Below, piece after piece: positions 1-7,041 of a stretch of DNA of 9,766 nt. The translations under genes and the position numbers were made by a program. The stretch is from DATKMP01 sp035541775 (GTDB lineage Bacteria; Bacteroidota; Ignavibacteria; UBA10030), in contig DATKMP010000302.1 in assembly GCA_035541775.1 (NCBI GenBank), positions 1-9,766 on the forward strand, read 5' to 3'. The notes under the pieces were generated by a model that ran no database searches, was not told the origin of the DNA, and saw nothing but the letters and a program-made list of their open reading frames with translations. How positions within the stretch are numbered: the first letter of the stretch is position 1; each line of letters begins with the position of its first letter.

Positions 1-1549
1 TCAGCGCGTCTGCCATCTTGAGCAGTTTTTCGGATTCGCTTTGTGCAACACGCTGCACGGGAATATTGGTCATCATCGAAACAACTGCGGCACAATCTTC
101 TTCCGCAACGTCGTAAATAATTTCACGCGCTTTCAATTCCCATTCGCGTTTTGCAATTTCTAAATCGCTGAGTAATTTCTTTTCCAGATCGCGCAAACGT
201 GCGGCTTCTTCAAAGTTTTGATTTTTCACGACCTGATTTTTGGATTGCCGAATTTTTTCTATTTCTTCTTCAAGCTGTGTAATTTCTTTCGGCACTTTGA
301 TGTTGGCAAGATGCACGCGCGCGCCTGCTTCATCCAGCACATCGATGGCTTTATCCGGCAAATACCGGTCGGTGATGTAACGGTCGCTTAACCGAACGCA
401 TGCTTCAATCGCTTTATCGGCATAGCGAACGCCATGATGTTCTTCATATTTCGATTTGATGTTCTGAAGAATCTGAATCGTTTCATCGACTGTTGTCGGA
501 TCGACCATGATTTTCTGGAACCGACGATCGAGTGCGCCGTCTTTTTCAATATATTGTCGATACTCATCGAGTGTGGTTGCGCCGATGCACTGCAGATCGC
601 CGCGCGCCAATGCGGGCTTGAACATATTCGATGCATCGAGCGAACCGCTGGCGCCGCCTGCACCGACGATGGTATGTAATTCGTCGATAAACAAAATGAC
701 ATCTTTCGCTTTTTCCAGCTCGTTCATCACGGCTTTCATGCGTTCTTCAAACTGGCCGCGGTATTTTGTTCCGGCAACCAATGCCGCAAGATCGAGCGTC
801 ACAACGCGCTTATCGTGCAAGACACGCGAAACTTTCTTTTGCGTAATGCGCAGCGCCAGTCCTTCTGCGATGGCAGATTTACCGACGCCCGGCTCGCCGA
901 TCAGTACGGGGTTGTTTTTCTTACGTCTGCTTAATACCTGTGCAACGCGTTCAATTTCTTTTTCCCGTCCGACAATTGGATCCAGCTTGTCTTCCACAGC
1001 AAGTTTCGTTAAATCTCTGCCGAAATTATCCAGCACCGGCGTTTTAGAACGCTCTTGCTTCTTTTCTTGTGCTGACTGTGATGGCTGCTGGCTGCTGGGT
1101 GGATTGGACGGCTTGCCGGAAATAATGTTGTCTAATTCATTACGAACGGTGTCATAATTCACATTATATTGATGAAGAATTTGTGCCGCGATGTTGTCAT
1201 CATCCCGTAATAATGAAAGAAGCAAGTGTTCTGTTCCGATGACATCGGATTTATACAATTTTGCTTCGAGGTACGTAATTTTTAAAACTTTTTCTGCCTG
1301 CTTTGTCAACGGAATGTTGCCGATGGTTAATGTTCCGCCGGAAGTACGAACCGTATCTTCAATCGATTTTTTTAACTTGTAGAGATCGACGCCAAGATTG
1401 CGCAGAATTTTTACGGCAATGCCTTCACCTTCTCGAATAATCCCTAATAATAAATGTTCTGTGCCGATATAATCATGGCCAAGCCGAAGCGCTTCCTCAC
1501 GGCTTAATCGGATAACATCCTGCACTCTATTTGAAAAATTACCTTCCAT
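1..1549 (-). CDS. clpC: ATP-dependent Clp protease ATP-binding subunit ClpC (N-terminal 516 codons, cut by left edge)
   Basis: ClpC is an AAA+ unfoldase that feeds substrates to the ClpP peptidase in the cytoplasm for protein quality control. The reading frame is open from ATG at 1549-1547 to base 1 with no stop, so the C-terminal part, including the second AAA+ domain, lies outside the window. Visible in order: two Clp-N repeats (about residues 1-145, with DYIGTEHLLLGIIREGEG and SDVIGTEHLLLSLLRDDDN); a polar Ser/Gln/Pro linker (about 146-170); the ClpC signature DNFGRDLTKLA (174-184); Walker A GEPGVGKS (218-225); Walker B VILFIDE (284-290); sensor-1 region GATT (323-326); DRRF (341-344), the expected arginine-finger region; a UVR/coiled-coil middle segment around NFEEAARLRDLEKKL (445-459); and MTNIPV (493-498), the start of the D2 linker. 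The UVR segment and N-domain favour ClpC over ClpA or ClpB. It is transcribed divergently from uppS. A weak GAGAG motif precedes the start. No frameshift is seen. Confidence 0.96.
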   Translation of the reverse strand, partial: MEGNFSNRVQDVIRLSREEALRLGHDYIGTEHLLLGIIREGEGIAVKILRNLGVDLYKLKKSIEDTVRTSGGTLTIGNIPLTKQAEKVLKITYLEAKLYKSDVIGTEHLLLSLLRDDDNIAAQILHQYNVNYDTVRNELDNIISGKPSNPPSSQQPSQSAQEKKQERSKTPVLDNFGRDLTKLAVEDKLDPIVGREKEIERVAQVLSRRKKNNPVLIGEPGVGKSAIAEGLALRITQKKVSRVLHDKRVVTLDLAALVAGTKYRGQFEERMKAVMNELEKAKDVILFIDELHTIVGAGGASGSLDASNMFKPALARGDLQCIGATTLDEYRQYIEKDGALDRRFQKIMVDPTTVDETIQILQNIKSKYEEHHGVRYADKAIEACVRLSDRYITDRYLPDKAIDVLDEAGARVHLANIKVPKEITQLEEEIEKIRQSKNQVVKNQNFEEAARLRDLEKKLLSDLEIAKREWELKAREIIYDVAEEDCAAVVSMMTNIPVQRVAQSESEKLLKMADAL

Positions 1550-1596
1550 AAATATACTCTCAGTCTCGCTCTAAATAAATGTAACCGGAACGAACC

Positions 1597-1625
1597 TTGA
1601 CTTTTCAACGTCTCAGTTATAAAAT
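1597..1625 (+). promoter_or_regulatory. Candidate distal promoter P1 of the uppS operon
   Basis: TTGACT (1597-1602), a 17-base spacer and TAAAAT (1620-1625) form a plausible rightward sigma70-type promoter. It lies inside the predicted clpC leader, so a transcript starting near 1632 would overlap the 5' end of the clpC transcript on the opposite strand. The leader to uppS would be about 150 bases. An alternative -10, TATAAA (1618-1623), has a poor 15-base spacer. AT-rich intergenic DNA easily gives such matches, so confidence is limited. Confidence 0.35.
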
Positions 1626-1660
1626 ACAACGAAGGCGCTGAATTTTTAGTTTCCTATGTC

Positions 1661-1689
1661 AATATACTCTTTTTTGAAAGGGGTGTCAA
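1661..1689 (-). promoter_or_regulatory. Predicted sigma70-type promoter of clpC
   Basis: Read on the minus strand, TTGACA (1689-1684) is followed by a 17-base spacer and TATATT (1666-1661). The -35 matches the general consensus exactly and the -10 differs at one position. Transcription would start near 1654, giving a clpC leader of about 105 bases. No CIRCE inverted repeat (TTAGCACTC-N9-GAGTGCTAA) and no clear CtsR box were seen, so nothing here shows classical heat-shock repression. The site is a pattern match, not a mapped start. Confidence 0.65.
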
Positions 1690-1711
1690 GAAACTCAAGT
1701 GGCGCATTATT

Positions 1712-1740
1712 TTGACTATCTTAGCAAAAACAGTTACATT
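1712..1740 (+). promoter_or_regulatory. Candidate proximal promoter P2 of the uppS operon
   Basis: TTGACT (1712-1717), a 17-base spacer and TACATT (1735-1740) lie about 45 bases upstream of the uppS start codon. The predicted start near 1747 leaves a leader of about 40 bases, a normal length. It is the better placed of the two rightward candidates and could drive uppS, bamA, aguB and aguA as one transcript. Confidence 0.5.
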
Positions 1741-1776
1741 AAACATTACGCTCGATGTATTTTAGAGTGAATTTAT

Positions 1777-1780
1777 GGAG
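1777..1780 (+). promoter_or_regulatory. Ribosome binding site of uppS (supports the GTG start)
   Basis: GGAG is followed by five T residues and then GTG at 1786. The nearby ATG at 1775-1777 is out of frame, so the Shine-Dalgarno spacing supports GTG as the start codon. Confidence 0.7.
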
Positions 1781-1785
1781 TTTTT

Positions 1786-2583
1786 GTGCCTTTTGTAAAA
1801 GCAACTGGAATTGACAGGCGACATCAGGATGAACTGTTGGCGAACGGACGTATTCCACAGCATATTGCTGTGATTATGGATGGAAACGGTCGATGGGCGA
1901 AGCGGCGGGGCTTGCCGCGCGTTGCCGGACATAACGAAGGCGTCAATTCCGTGCGCGATATCGTCGAAGCATGCGCACAGTTGGGCGTAAAATATTTAAC
2001 GCTCTATACATTTTCCACCGAAAACTGGAAACGTCCGAAAGACGAAGTTTCCATCCTCATGCGTTTAGTGGTGAAGGCATTGCGGAACGAGCGCGATCGG
2101 TTGCACGAAAATGGCGTTTGTTTCCGTGCGATCGGAGATTTATCTGCCCTCCCGACTGATGTCGCGAATGAAGTATCTGAAGCAATGAGCGCGATGAAAG
2201 AAAATACAGGATTGAATTTAGTGATCGCATTGAATTACAGCGGCCGCTGGGATCTTTTGCAGGCGATGAAACGTATTGCCGCCGATGTAAAACATGGAAC
2301 ACTTGCTCAAGATGCGATTACCGAAGAATGCATTCATCAGTATCTTTCAACGAACGACATACCCGACCCCGATTTGTTGATTCGTACCAGCGGGGAATTA
2401 CGCATTAGCAATTTTCTTTTATGGCAGCTTGCCTATACGGAAATGTACATTACCGATGAATTTTGGCCGGCATTTCGGCGCAAACAACTTTACGCCGCCA
2501 TTGCGGAATATCAACGACGCGAACGCCGGTTTGGAATGGTGAGTGAGCAACTGCATCATTCGCGCAAAGCCGTCTCCGCTTAA
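1786..2583 (+). CDS. uppS: Isoprenyl transferase (undecaprenyl diphosphate synthase)
   Basis: This cis-prenyltransferase condenses farnesyl diphosphate with isopentenyl diphosphates in the cytoplasm to make undecaprenyl diphosphate, the lipid carrier for peptidoglycan and surface polysaccharide units. The 265-residue protein is about the usual length. It has the N-terminal signature HIAVIMDGNGRWAKRRG (26-42) with the catalytic Asp32 and the diphosphate-binding residues that follow, RVAGH (45-49), the FSTENW motif (76-81), LNYSGRWD (149-156), and the C-terminal substrate motif RTSGELRISNFLLWQ (200-214) with Arg200, Glu204 and Arg206, then a conserved Glu219. All key residues are present. The start is GTG with GGAG five bases upstream. 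It is the first gene of the rightward operon, with bamA beginning 21 bases after its stop. In proteobacteria uppS is followed by cdsA and rseP before bamA; here it abuts bamA directly, as in FCB-group genomes. Confidence 0.96.
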   Translation: MPFVKATGIDRRHQDELLANGRIPQHIAVIMDGNGRWAKRRGLPRVAGHNEGVNSVRDIVEACAQLGVKYLTLYTFSTENWKRPKDEVSILMRLVVKALRNERDRLHENGVCFRAIGDLSALPTDVANEVSEAMSAMKENTGLNLVIALNYSGRWDLLQAMKRIAADVKHGTLAQDAITEECIHQYLSTNDIPDPDLLIRTSGELRISNFLLWQLAYTEMYITDEFWPAFRRKQLYAAIAEYQRRERRFGMVSEQLHHSRKAVSA

Positions 2584-2590
2584 CCAACAA

Positions 2591-2595
2591 AAGGA
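2591..2595 (+). promoter_or_regulatory. Ribosome binding site of bamA (supports the GTG start)
   Basis: AAGGA lies nine bases upstream of GTG 2605, in the 21-base gap after the uppS stop. The GTG start gives a protein that opens directly with a signal peptide, which supports this choice. Confidence 0.6.
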
Positions 2596-2604
2596 CCATA
2601 CAGC

Positions 2605-4992
2605 GTGCTGTTCACCAAAACGTTTCTTCGTAGTTGTCTCCTCTCGTTTTTTGTGTTTGTTGCCATCGCAACTGCTCAACAAAAAGAGGAAACCTATAAA
2701 ATTTTAGGAATAAGTGTCGAAGGTCAGCGGGCAGGCGATCCTGCGGCGATCATTGCCAACACGGGATTAAAGATTGGCGATGCAATTTCGCTTCCCGGCG
2801 AACAAACACGCAAAGCCATCGAACATCTCTACAATCTCAAATTGTTCGATGATGTACAGATTTTGGTAGAAAACCGAGTTTCGGAGGGCGTGTATCTTCT
2901 GATACGTGTCAAAGAAAATCCGCGTTTAGAAAAAATTATTATCAAAGGAAACGACGAGTTAAGCGAAGACGATATTCTGAAAAAAGTGAGTCTTGTCAAA
3001 GGGCAGATCGTTACGACACAAAGCATCTCCGCATTTGTCAGGGCGTTAAAGACGCAATATGAATCGGATGGATATTTGAATGCGGAAATAAAAACGTCGC
3101 TGGTGCCGGTGAGCGATTCTTCCAGCCGCGTCAATTTACATCTTGATGTGGATGAGGGGCCGAAAATTAAAGTGGACGATATCTTTTTTCATGGCAACAA
3201 ACGGTTTGATGATGGCGACTTGAAAGGGGAGATGAAGGAAACTACCGAGCGCCGTTGGTGGCGATTCTGGACTACGAATAAGTTCGACCAGAAAAAGTAC
3301 AAAGACGATAAAGATCTCATTATCGCCTTTTACCATAAAAACGGATTTCGCGACGCAGAAATTTTGTCGGATTCGCTTTCTTACGATAAGTCGAAAAAAT
3401 ATCTTACCATCAATATCTGGGTGAACGAAGGGCCGCAATATTTTATTCGGAACATCCGATGGGAAGGAAACACCGTTTATACTTCGGACATCTTATCGGA
3501 TTGTTTGAAAATGAAAGCCGGCGATGTGTTCAATCAGGAAAAGTTCGATCAAAATCTTCATCGCAATGAGCAGGAAAGCGATGTTACCTCGTTGTATGCC
3601 GACAACGGGTATTTGTGGTTCCAGGTTGAGCCGGATATTAAAGTGGTATCGGGTGACAGTTTGGATATTACCATGCAAGTGCGCGAACGAAATCAATTTC
3701 GCCTCGGCCGCGTCATTATTTCCGGCAACACGAAGACGTACGAAAAAGTGATCCGCAGGGAGTTGTTGACCAAACCGGGAGATTATTTCAGCCGGCAACT
3801 GATTATCCGCAGCATTCGGCAGCTTTCGCAATTGAATTATTTCAATTCCGAAAAAATAAAACCGGATGTTCGACCGGTGGATGATAAAACGGTAGAGTTA
3901 GAATATAGCGTGGAAGAAAAATCCAGCGATACCTTTAATATGTCGGTCGGGTACAGCGGTGCATTCGGTTTTAGCGGCGGACTGGGATTGACGTTCAACA
4001 ATTTTTCTGTCACCGAGCCGTTCCGCGGCGGCGCCGGGCAAGTGCTGACGTTTGATTGGCAGTTCGGTGTGAACAACTATTACCGCAATTTCTCGATTGG
4101 CTTTCAAGAACCATGGATGTTCGACACGCCGACGTTGTTTGGCGTCAATTTGTTTGATACCTATCAATCATACTATGCCGATTTACACTATACAGGGGTT
4201 TCATTGCGCGTTGGCCGCAGGTTCAAATGGCCCGATATGTATTTCCGCGGCGACTGGACGCTGACGGTGCAACAGAACGAGTATCATCCGTTGAGCACAA
4301 CAACGACGGACAGCTATTATTATATGCCGGAGGGGAAAGCGACGCAAATAGGTATTACGCAAGTTTTTTCGCGCAGCAGTGAAGACAGTCCTATTTTTCC
4401 GTCGCGCGGTTCCTCATTTTCTCTATTGACAAGTATCAATGATGGGCCAAAATTTGGCGGCTCATTGTATACGGCGCGATATAATAAAGATGTTTTTTCT
4501 GCAGAATATTATATTCCCATTGCCAATTCTTCGCGTGTTACGATTATGAGTAGTGCAACCGTCGGCACCATCTTTGGCTTCGAAGAAAATCCTTACATCC
4601 CTTATCAAGATTTATTCTGGATGGGCGGTACCGGACTTGGTCAAATTGCGGTAACGCCGTTGCGCGGCTATGACGATCGTTCTATTGGACCAAGCGATGG
4701 AAACGTCGGTGGAAAAGCAATGATGAAGTACACGACCGAAATGCGGTTTGCGCTGACGTTAGAACCGATTCCAATTTATACGTTACTTTTTGCAGAAGCC
4801 GGAAATGTTTGGTTAACGCCCTCGATGATGGATCCAACAGACTTGCGCCGCTCTGCCGGTTTCGGTGTGCGCTTGATGATCCAGGCGATCGGTATGGTCG
4901 GTTTCGATTACGGTTACGGATATGATGCTTCGACGCCTAAAGGCAGCGCCCCGGGCTGGAAGTTTCATTTCCAATTTGGCAAGTCGATGTGA
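2605..4992 (+). CDS. bamA: Outer-membrane protein assembly factor BamA (Omp85 family)
   Basis: BamA is the central barrel of the machine that folds and inserts beta-barrel proteins into the outer membrane. The 795-residue product starts with a signal peptide (hydrophobic core about residues 10-22, likely cleavage ATA|QQ at 24/25). Five POTRA domains follow, at roughly 30-105, 106-185, 186-277, 278-362 and 363-440. They can be followed by repeated openings such as IIIKGN, IFFHGN and VIISGN and by closing stretches such as DEGPKI and NEGPQY. POTRA3 carries a longer Trp/Arg/Lys-rich loop (TERRWWRFWTTNKFDQ). The C-terminal part, about 441-795, is rich in alternating aromatic and polar residues like a 16-stranded barrel. 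LRGY (686-689) matches the conserved VRGF motif of loop 6. The C-terminus ends FHFQFGKSM, lacking the terminal aromatic residue common in barrel proteins. It starts at GTG. Its TGA stop overlaps the ATG of aguB. Confidence 0.96.
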   Translation: MLFTKTFLRSCLLSFFVFVAIATAQQKEETYKILGISVEGQRAGDPAAIIANTGLKIGDAISLPGEQTRKAIEHLYNLKLFDDVQILVENRVSEGVYLLIRVKENPRLEKIIIKGNDELSEDDILKKVSLVKGQIVTTQSISAFVRALKTQYESDGYLNAEIKTSLVPVSDSSSRVNLHLDVDEGPKIKVDDIFFHGNKRFDDGDLKGEMKETTERRWWRFWTTNKFDQKKYKDDKDLIIAFYHKNGFRDAEILSDSLSYDKSKKYLTINIWVNEGPQYFIRNIRWEGNTVYTSDILSDCLKMKAGDVFNQEKFDQNLHRNEQESDVTSLYADNGYLWFQVEPDIKVVSGDSLDITMQVRERNQFRLGRVIISGNTKTYEKVIRRELLTKPGDYFSRQLIIRSIRQLSQLNYFNSEKIKPDVRPVDDKTVELEYSVEEKSSDTFNMSVGYSGAFGFSGGLGLTFNNFSVTEPFRGGAGQVLTFDWQFGVNNYYRNFSIGFQEPWMFDTPTLFGVNLFDTYQSYYADLHYTGVSLRVGRRFKWPDMYFRGDWTLTVQQNEYHPLSTTTTDSYYYMPEGKATQIGITQVFSRSSEDSPIFPSRGSSFSLLTSINDGPKFGGSLYTARYNKDVFSAEYYIPIANSSRVTIMSSATVGTIFGFEENPYIPYQDLFWMGGTGLGQIAVTPLRGYDDRSIGPSDGNVGGKAMMKYTTEMRFALTLEPIPIYTLLFAEAGNVWLTPSMMDPTDLRRSAGFGVRLMIQAIGMVGFDYGYGYDASTPKGSAPGWKFHFQFGKSM

Positions 4993-5900
4993 TGAAAAAA
5001 GTCCCGTCCAAAAAAATTGTCGTTGCTGGACTGCAATTTTCATGTTCGGCTGAACCGGAAAAAAATTTACGGACAGCCATTGCATGGGCGAAGAAGGCCG
5101 CAAAACAACATTCCCAAGTTATATGCCTACCGGAATTGTTCCGCACGCAGTATTTTTGCCAGAGTGAAAATTTTTCTTGCTTCGATTTGGCAGAACCAAT
5201 TCCCGGGCCATCGACCGATGCGTTTCAGCGTGTGGCAAAAGAATGCAACGTTGCGGTCATCGTACCGGTGTTTGAAAAGCGCGCGGCGGGTGTGTACCAC
5301 AACAGCGTTGTGATGATCGATGCCGGAGGAAAACTGCTCGGCATCTACCGCAAGATGCACATTCCCGATGATCCGGGATTTTATGAAAAATATTATTTTG
5401 CCCCCGGCGATCTCGGGTTCAAAACATTCCAGACAAAATTCGGAAATGTCGGCACATTGATTTGCTGGGATCAATGGTACCCCGAAGGCGCGCGATTGAC
5501 GGCGCTCCAAGGTGCTTCAATTTTATTTTATCCTACAGCAATTGGATGGCATCCATCGGAAAAAGAAAAATTCGGTAACGCACAGCGCGATTCGTGGATA
5601 ACGATTCAACGTTCGCATGCAATTGCGAACGGTGTGTATGTCGCTTCGGTGAACCGTGTCGGATTCGAGCAGCCGGTAAAAGCGCACGCGGGCATTGACT
5701 TTTGGGGCTCGTCATTTATTTGCGATCCGCAAGGAGTAATCCTTGCCGAAGCATCCGCCGATAAAGAAGAAATAATCGTTGCGGAAATCGATCTTGATCA
5801 TCTGGAAACGATCCGAAGAAACTGGCCGTTCTTGCGCGACCGCCGCATCGATGCATACCATGGCATGACGCAGCGATTTCTTGACGAAGAAGCAATATGA
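4992..5900 (+). CDS. aguB: N-carbamoylputrescine amidase
   Basis: This nitrilase-superfamily enzyme hydrolyses N-carbamoylputrescine to putrescine, carbon dioxide and ammonia, the last step of the agmatine route to polyamines. The 302-residue length fits the family. The Glu-Lys-Cys catalytic triad is intact: Glu48 in CLPELFRTQYF, Lys121 in YRKMHIPDDPGFYEKYYF, and Cys158 in LICWDQWYPEGARL. The CWDQW(Y/F)PE context and the DDPGFYEKYYFAPGD stretch are typical of AguB rather than of generic carbon-nitrogen hydrolases, and the adjacent aguA supports the call. ATG 4992 is preferred because it forms a TGATG overlap with the bamA stop; an in-frame GTG at 4989 would add only one residue. No strong Shine-Dalgarno is seen upstream, consistent with re-initiation by ribosomes finishing bamA. 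There is no signal peptide, so it should be cytoplasmic. Confidence 0.93.
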   Translation: MKKVPSKKIVVAGLQFSCSAEPEKNLRTAIAWAKKAAKQHSQVICLPELFRTQYFCQSENFSCFDLAEPIPGPSTDAFQRVAKECNVAVIVPVFEKRAAGVYHNSVVMIDAGGKLLGIYRKMHIPDDPGFYEKYYFAPGDLGFKTFQTKFGNVGTLICWDQWYPEGARLTALQGASILFYPTAIGWHPSEKEKFGNAQRDSWITIQRSHAIANGVYVASVNRVGFEQPVKAHAGIDFWGSSFICDPQGVILAEASADKEEIIVAEIDLDHLETIRRNWPFLRDRRIDAYHGMTQRFLDEEAI

Positions 5901-6949
5901 AATTTTCTCCAGCGACATCATTTCGATTACCGGCAGAATGGGAGCCGCATCGTTCCACCATTATATGCTGGCCGCACCAGAAAGAAGATTGGCCCGGAAA
6001 GTTTGCCCCGATTCCGTGGGTGTACGTGGAAATTCTCAAACATCTTGCACAAAGCGAACTTGTACGAGTCATCGTTCAAGCCGAACAGGATGTATCGCGC
6101 GTACACAAATTGTTGGAGCGTGCGCATGGGGAAATCGAAAATATTGAATTCATTATTGCGAAAACGGATCGCAGCTGGATGCGGGATACGACTCCGGCAT
6201 TTGTCAAGAACCAAGAAGGTGCAACGATTGGAATTCCGTTTCAATTCAACGGTTGGGCAAAATATTCCAATTGGAAAAAAGATCGGAAAATTCCACAAAT
6301 TCTTTCCAAGGTTCTTGATGTACCGTTCGTGCCGCCGATCTATCAAAAACATGAATTTATTCTCGAAGGCGGCGCCATCGATTCCAACGGACAAGGAACA
6401 TTGCTGGCGACGGAAGAATGTTTGCTGGATGAACAAACGCAAGTGCGCAATGCCGGATTTACAAGAGCCGATTACGAAGCAGTGTTTCGGCAATATCTCG
6501 GCGTTCAAAAAACAATCTGGTTGAAGAACGGCATCGCCGGCGACGATACCCATGGCCACATCGATGATGTATGCCGCTTCGTGAATCATAACACGCTGGT
6601 GTTGTGCCGTGAAAAGAATACGAGTGAAATCAATTTTTCGAGTACTGAAAAAAATTTTGAACGCCTTCAAGGTACCACACTTGCAGACGGTTCGAACGTG
6701 AATGTGGTTTCGTTGCCGATGCCGGCGCCGCTGTATTTTGAAAATTTACGATTGCCGGCCAGTTATGCAAATTTTTATATTGCCAATACCGTCGTTCTTG
6801 TTCCGACGTTTAACGATCCGAATGACCGGCAGGCATTAGGCATGATAAGCGAATTTTTCCCCGAAAGAACCGTTGTCGGCATTCATGCCACGGATTTGGT
6901 GTGGGGCTTGGGAACGCTCCACTGCCTTGCGCATGAAGAACCGGCATAA
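5897..6949 (+). CDS. aguA: Agmatine deiminase
   Basis: Agmatine deiminase, of the guanidino-group-modifying (peptidyl-arginine-deiminase-like) family, converts agmatine to N-carbamoylputrescine and ammonia, the substrate of the neighbouring AguB. The 350-residue protein has the family landmarks: EWEPH near the N-terminus with WPHQKEDWPGKF; DRSWMRDTTP with Arg96 and Asp97; the EGGAID motif (157-162); GDDTHGHIDDVCRF with the catalytic-type His219; and the C-terminal nucleophile Cys343 in GTLHCLAHEEPA. All expected catalytic residues are visible. The segment after the Cys reads LAHEEPA rather than the TQQQP-like form I associate with plant and proteobacterial enzymes. The ATG overlaps the aguB TGA (ATGA), so the two are probably translationally coupled. 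No arginine decarboxylase (the source of agmatine) is present in the window. Confidence 0.94.
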   Translation: MKFSPATSFRLPAEWEPHRSTIICWPHQKEDWPGKFAPIPWVYVEILKHLAQSELVRVIVQAEQDVSRVHKLLERAHGEIENIEFIIAKTDRSWMRDTTPAFVKNQEGATIGIPFQFNGWAKYSNWKKDRKIPQILSKVLDVPFVPPIYQKHEFILEGGAIDSNGQGTLLATEECLLDEQTQVRNAGFTRADYEAVFRQYLGVQKTIWLKNGIAGDDTHGHIDDVCRFVNHNTLVLCREKNTSEINFSSTEKNFERLQGTTLADGSNVNVVSLPMPAPLYFENLRLPASYANFYIANTVVLVPTFNDPNDRQALGMISEFFPERTVVGIHATDLVWGLGTLHCLAHEEPA

Positions 6950-6954
6950 ATTAG

Positions 6955-6984
6955 TTGTAAGTAACACAATATATTCCGTACATT
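6955..6984 (+). promoter_or_regulatory. Possible internal promoter for the ompH-lpx genes
   Basis: TTGTAA (6955-6960), an 18-base spacer and TACATT (6979-6984) form a weak-to-moderate sigma70-type match. It lies just after the aguA stop, in the only substantial gap of the rightward cluster (92 bases). The -10 is the same hexamer as in candidate uppS promoter P2. An internal start here would let the abundant periplasmic chaperones be made independently of the upstream genes. This is a pattern match only. Confidence 0.3.
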
Positions 6985-6994
6985 AACATATAGT

Positions 6995-7011
6995 CGCCGC
7001 AATAAACGGCG
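6995..7011 (+). other. Small GC-rich hairpin in the aguA-ompH gap
   Basis: CGCCG (6995-6999) and CGGCG (7007-7011) can form a five-base-pair stem with a seven-base loop, extendable by one T-G pair. It is the only GC-rich element in an otherwise AT-rich gap. It is not followed by a run of T residues, so it is a poor candidate for an intrinsic terminator. It could sit in the 5' leader of the first ompH gene or act as a processing or 3'-protecting stem for the upstream message. Confidence 0.3.
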
Positions 7012-7030
7012 GGCATTAAATTTATCAAAA

Positions 7031-7036
7031 GAGAGG
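7031..7036 (+). promoter_or_regulatory. Ribosome binding site of the first ompH gene (supports the GTG start)
   Basis: GAGAGG is followed by five bases and GTG at 7042. The protein then begins MKKITLFLL, a typical signal-peptide start, which supports this GTG. Confidence 0.7.
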
Positions 7037-7041
7037 ATATC

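Noticed and set aside
507..1157. Plus-strand open frame of 216 codons
   Set aside because: It lies wholly antisense to clpC, whose Walker A, Walker B and N-domain motifs are clear on the minus strand. Its translation is Ser/Arg-rich and lacks any family motif.
1551..1556. Second clpC -10 element (TATATT next to the ATG)
   Set aside because: It lies a single base from the start codon and has only TTTATT at the -35 distance; it cannot serve as a clpC promoter.
1550..1785. CIRCE or CtsR operator for heat-shock control of clpC
   Set aside because: No TTAGCACTC/GAGTGCTAA inverted repeat is present. TCAAG at 1686-1690 and 1695-1699 has a nine-base period and lacks the CtsR heptad pattern.
3830..3847. 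Perfect seven-base inverted repeat (AATTGAA-TTAT-TTCAATT) inside bamA
   Set aside because: It encodes the ordinary POTRA5 stretch QLNYFN, is AT-only apart from one pair, and is mid-gene. Chance under coding constraint is the simplest explanation.
5927..6670. Minus-strand open frame of 247 codons opposite aguA
   Set aside because: It is a shadow of the conserved aguA frame, with no recognisable domain and no supported ribosome binding site.
6995..7020. Intrinsic terminator after aguA
   Set aside because: The stem has only five GC-rich pairs and is followed by GGCATTAAATTT rather than a T-run, so termination is not supported.
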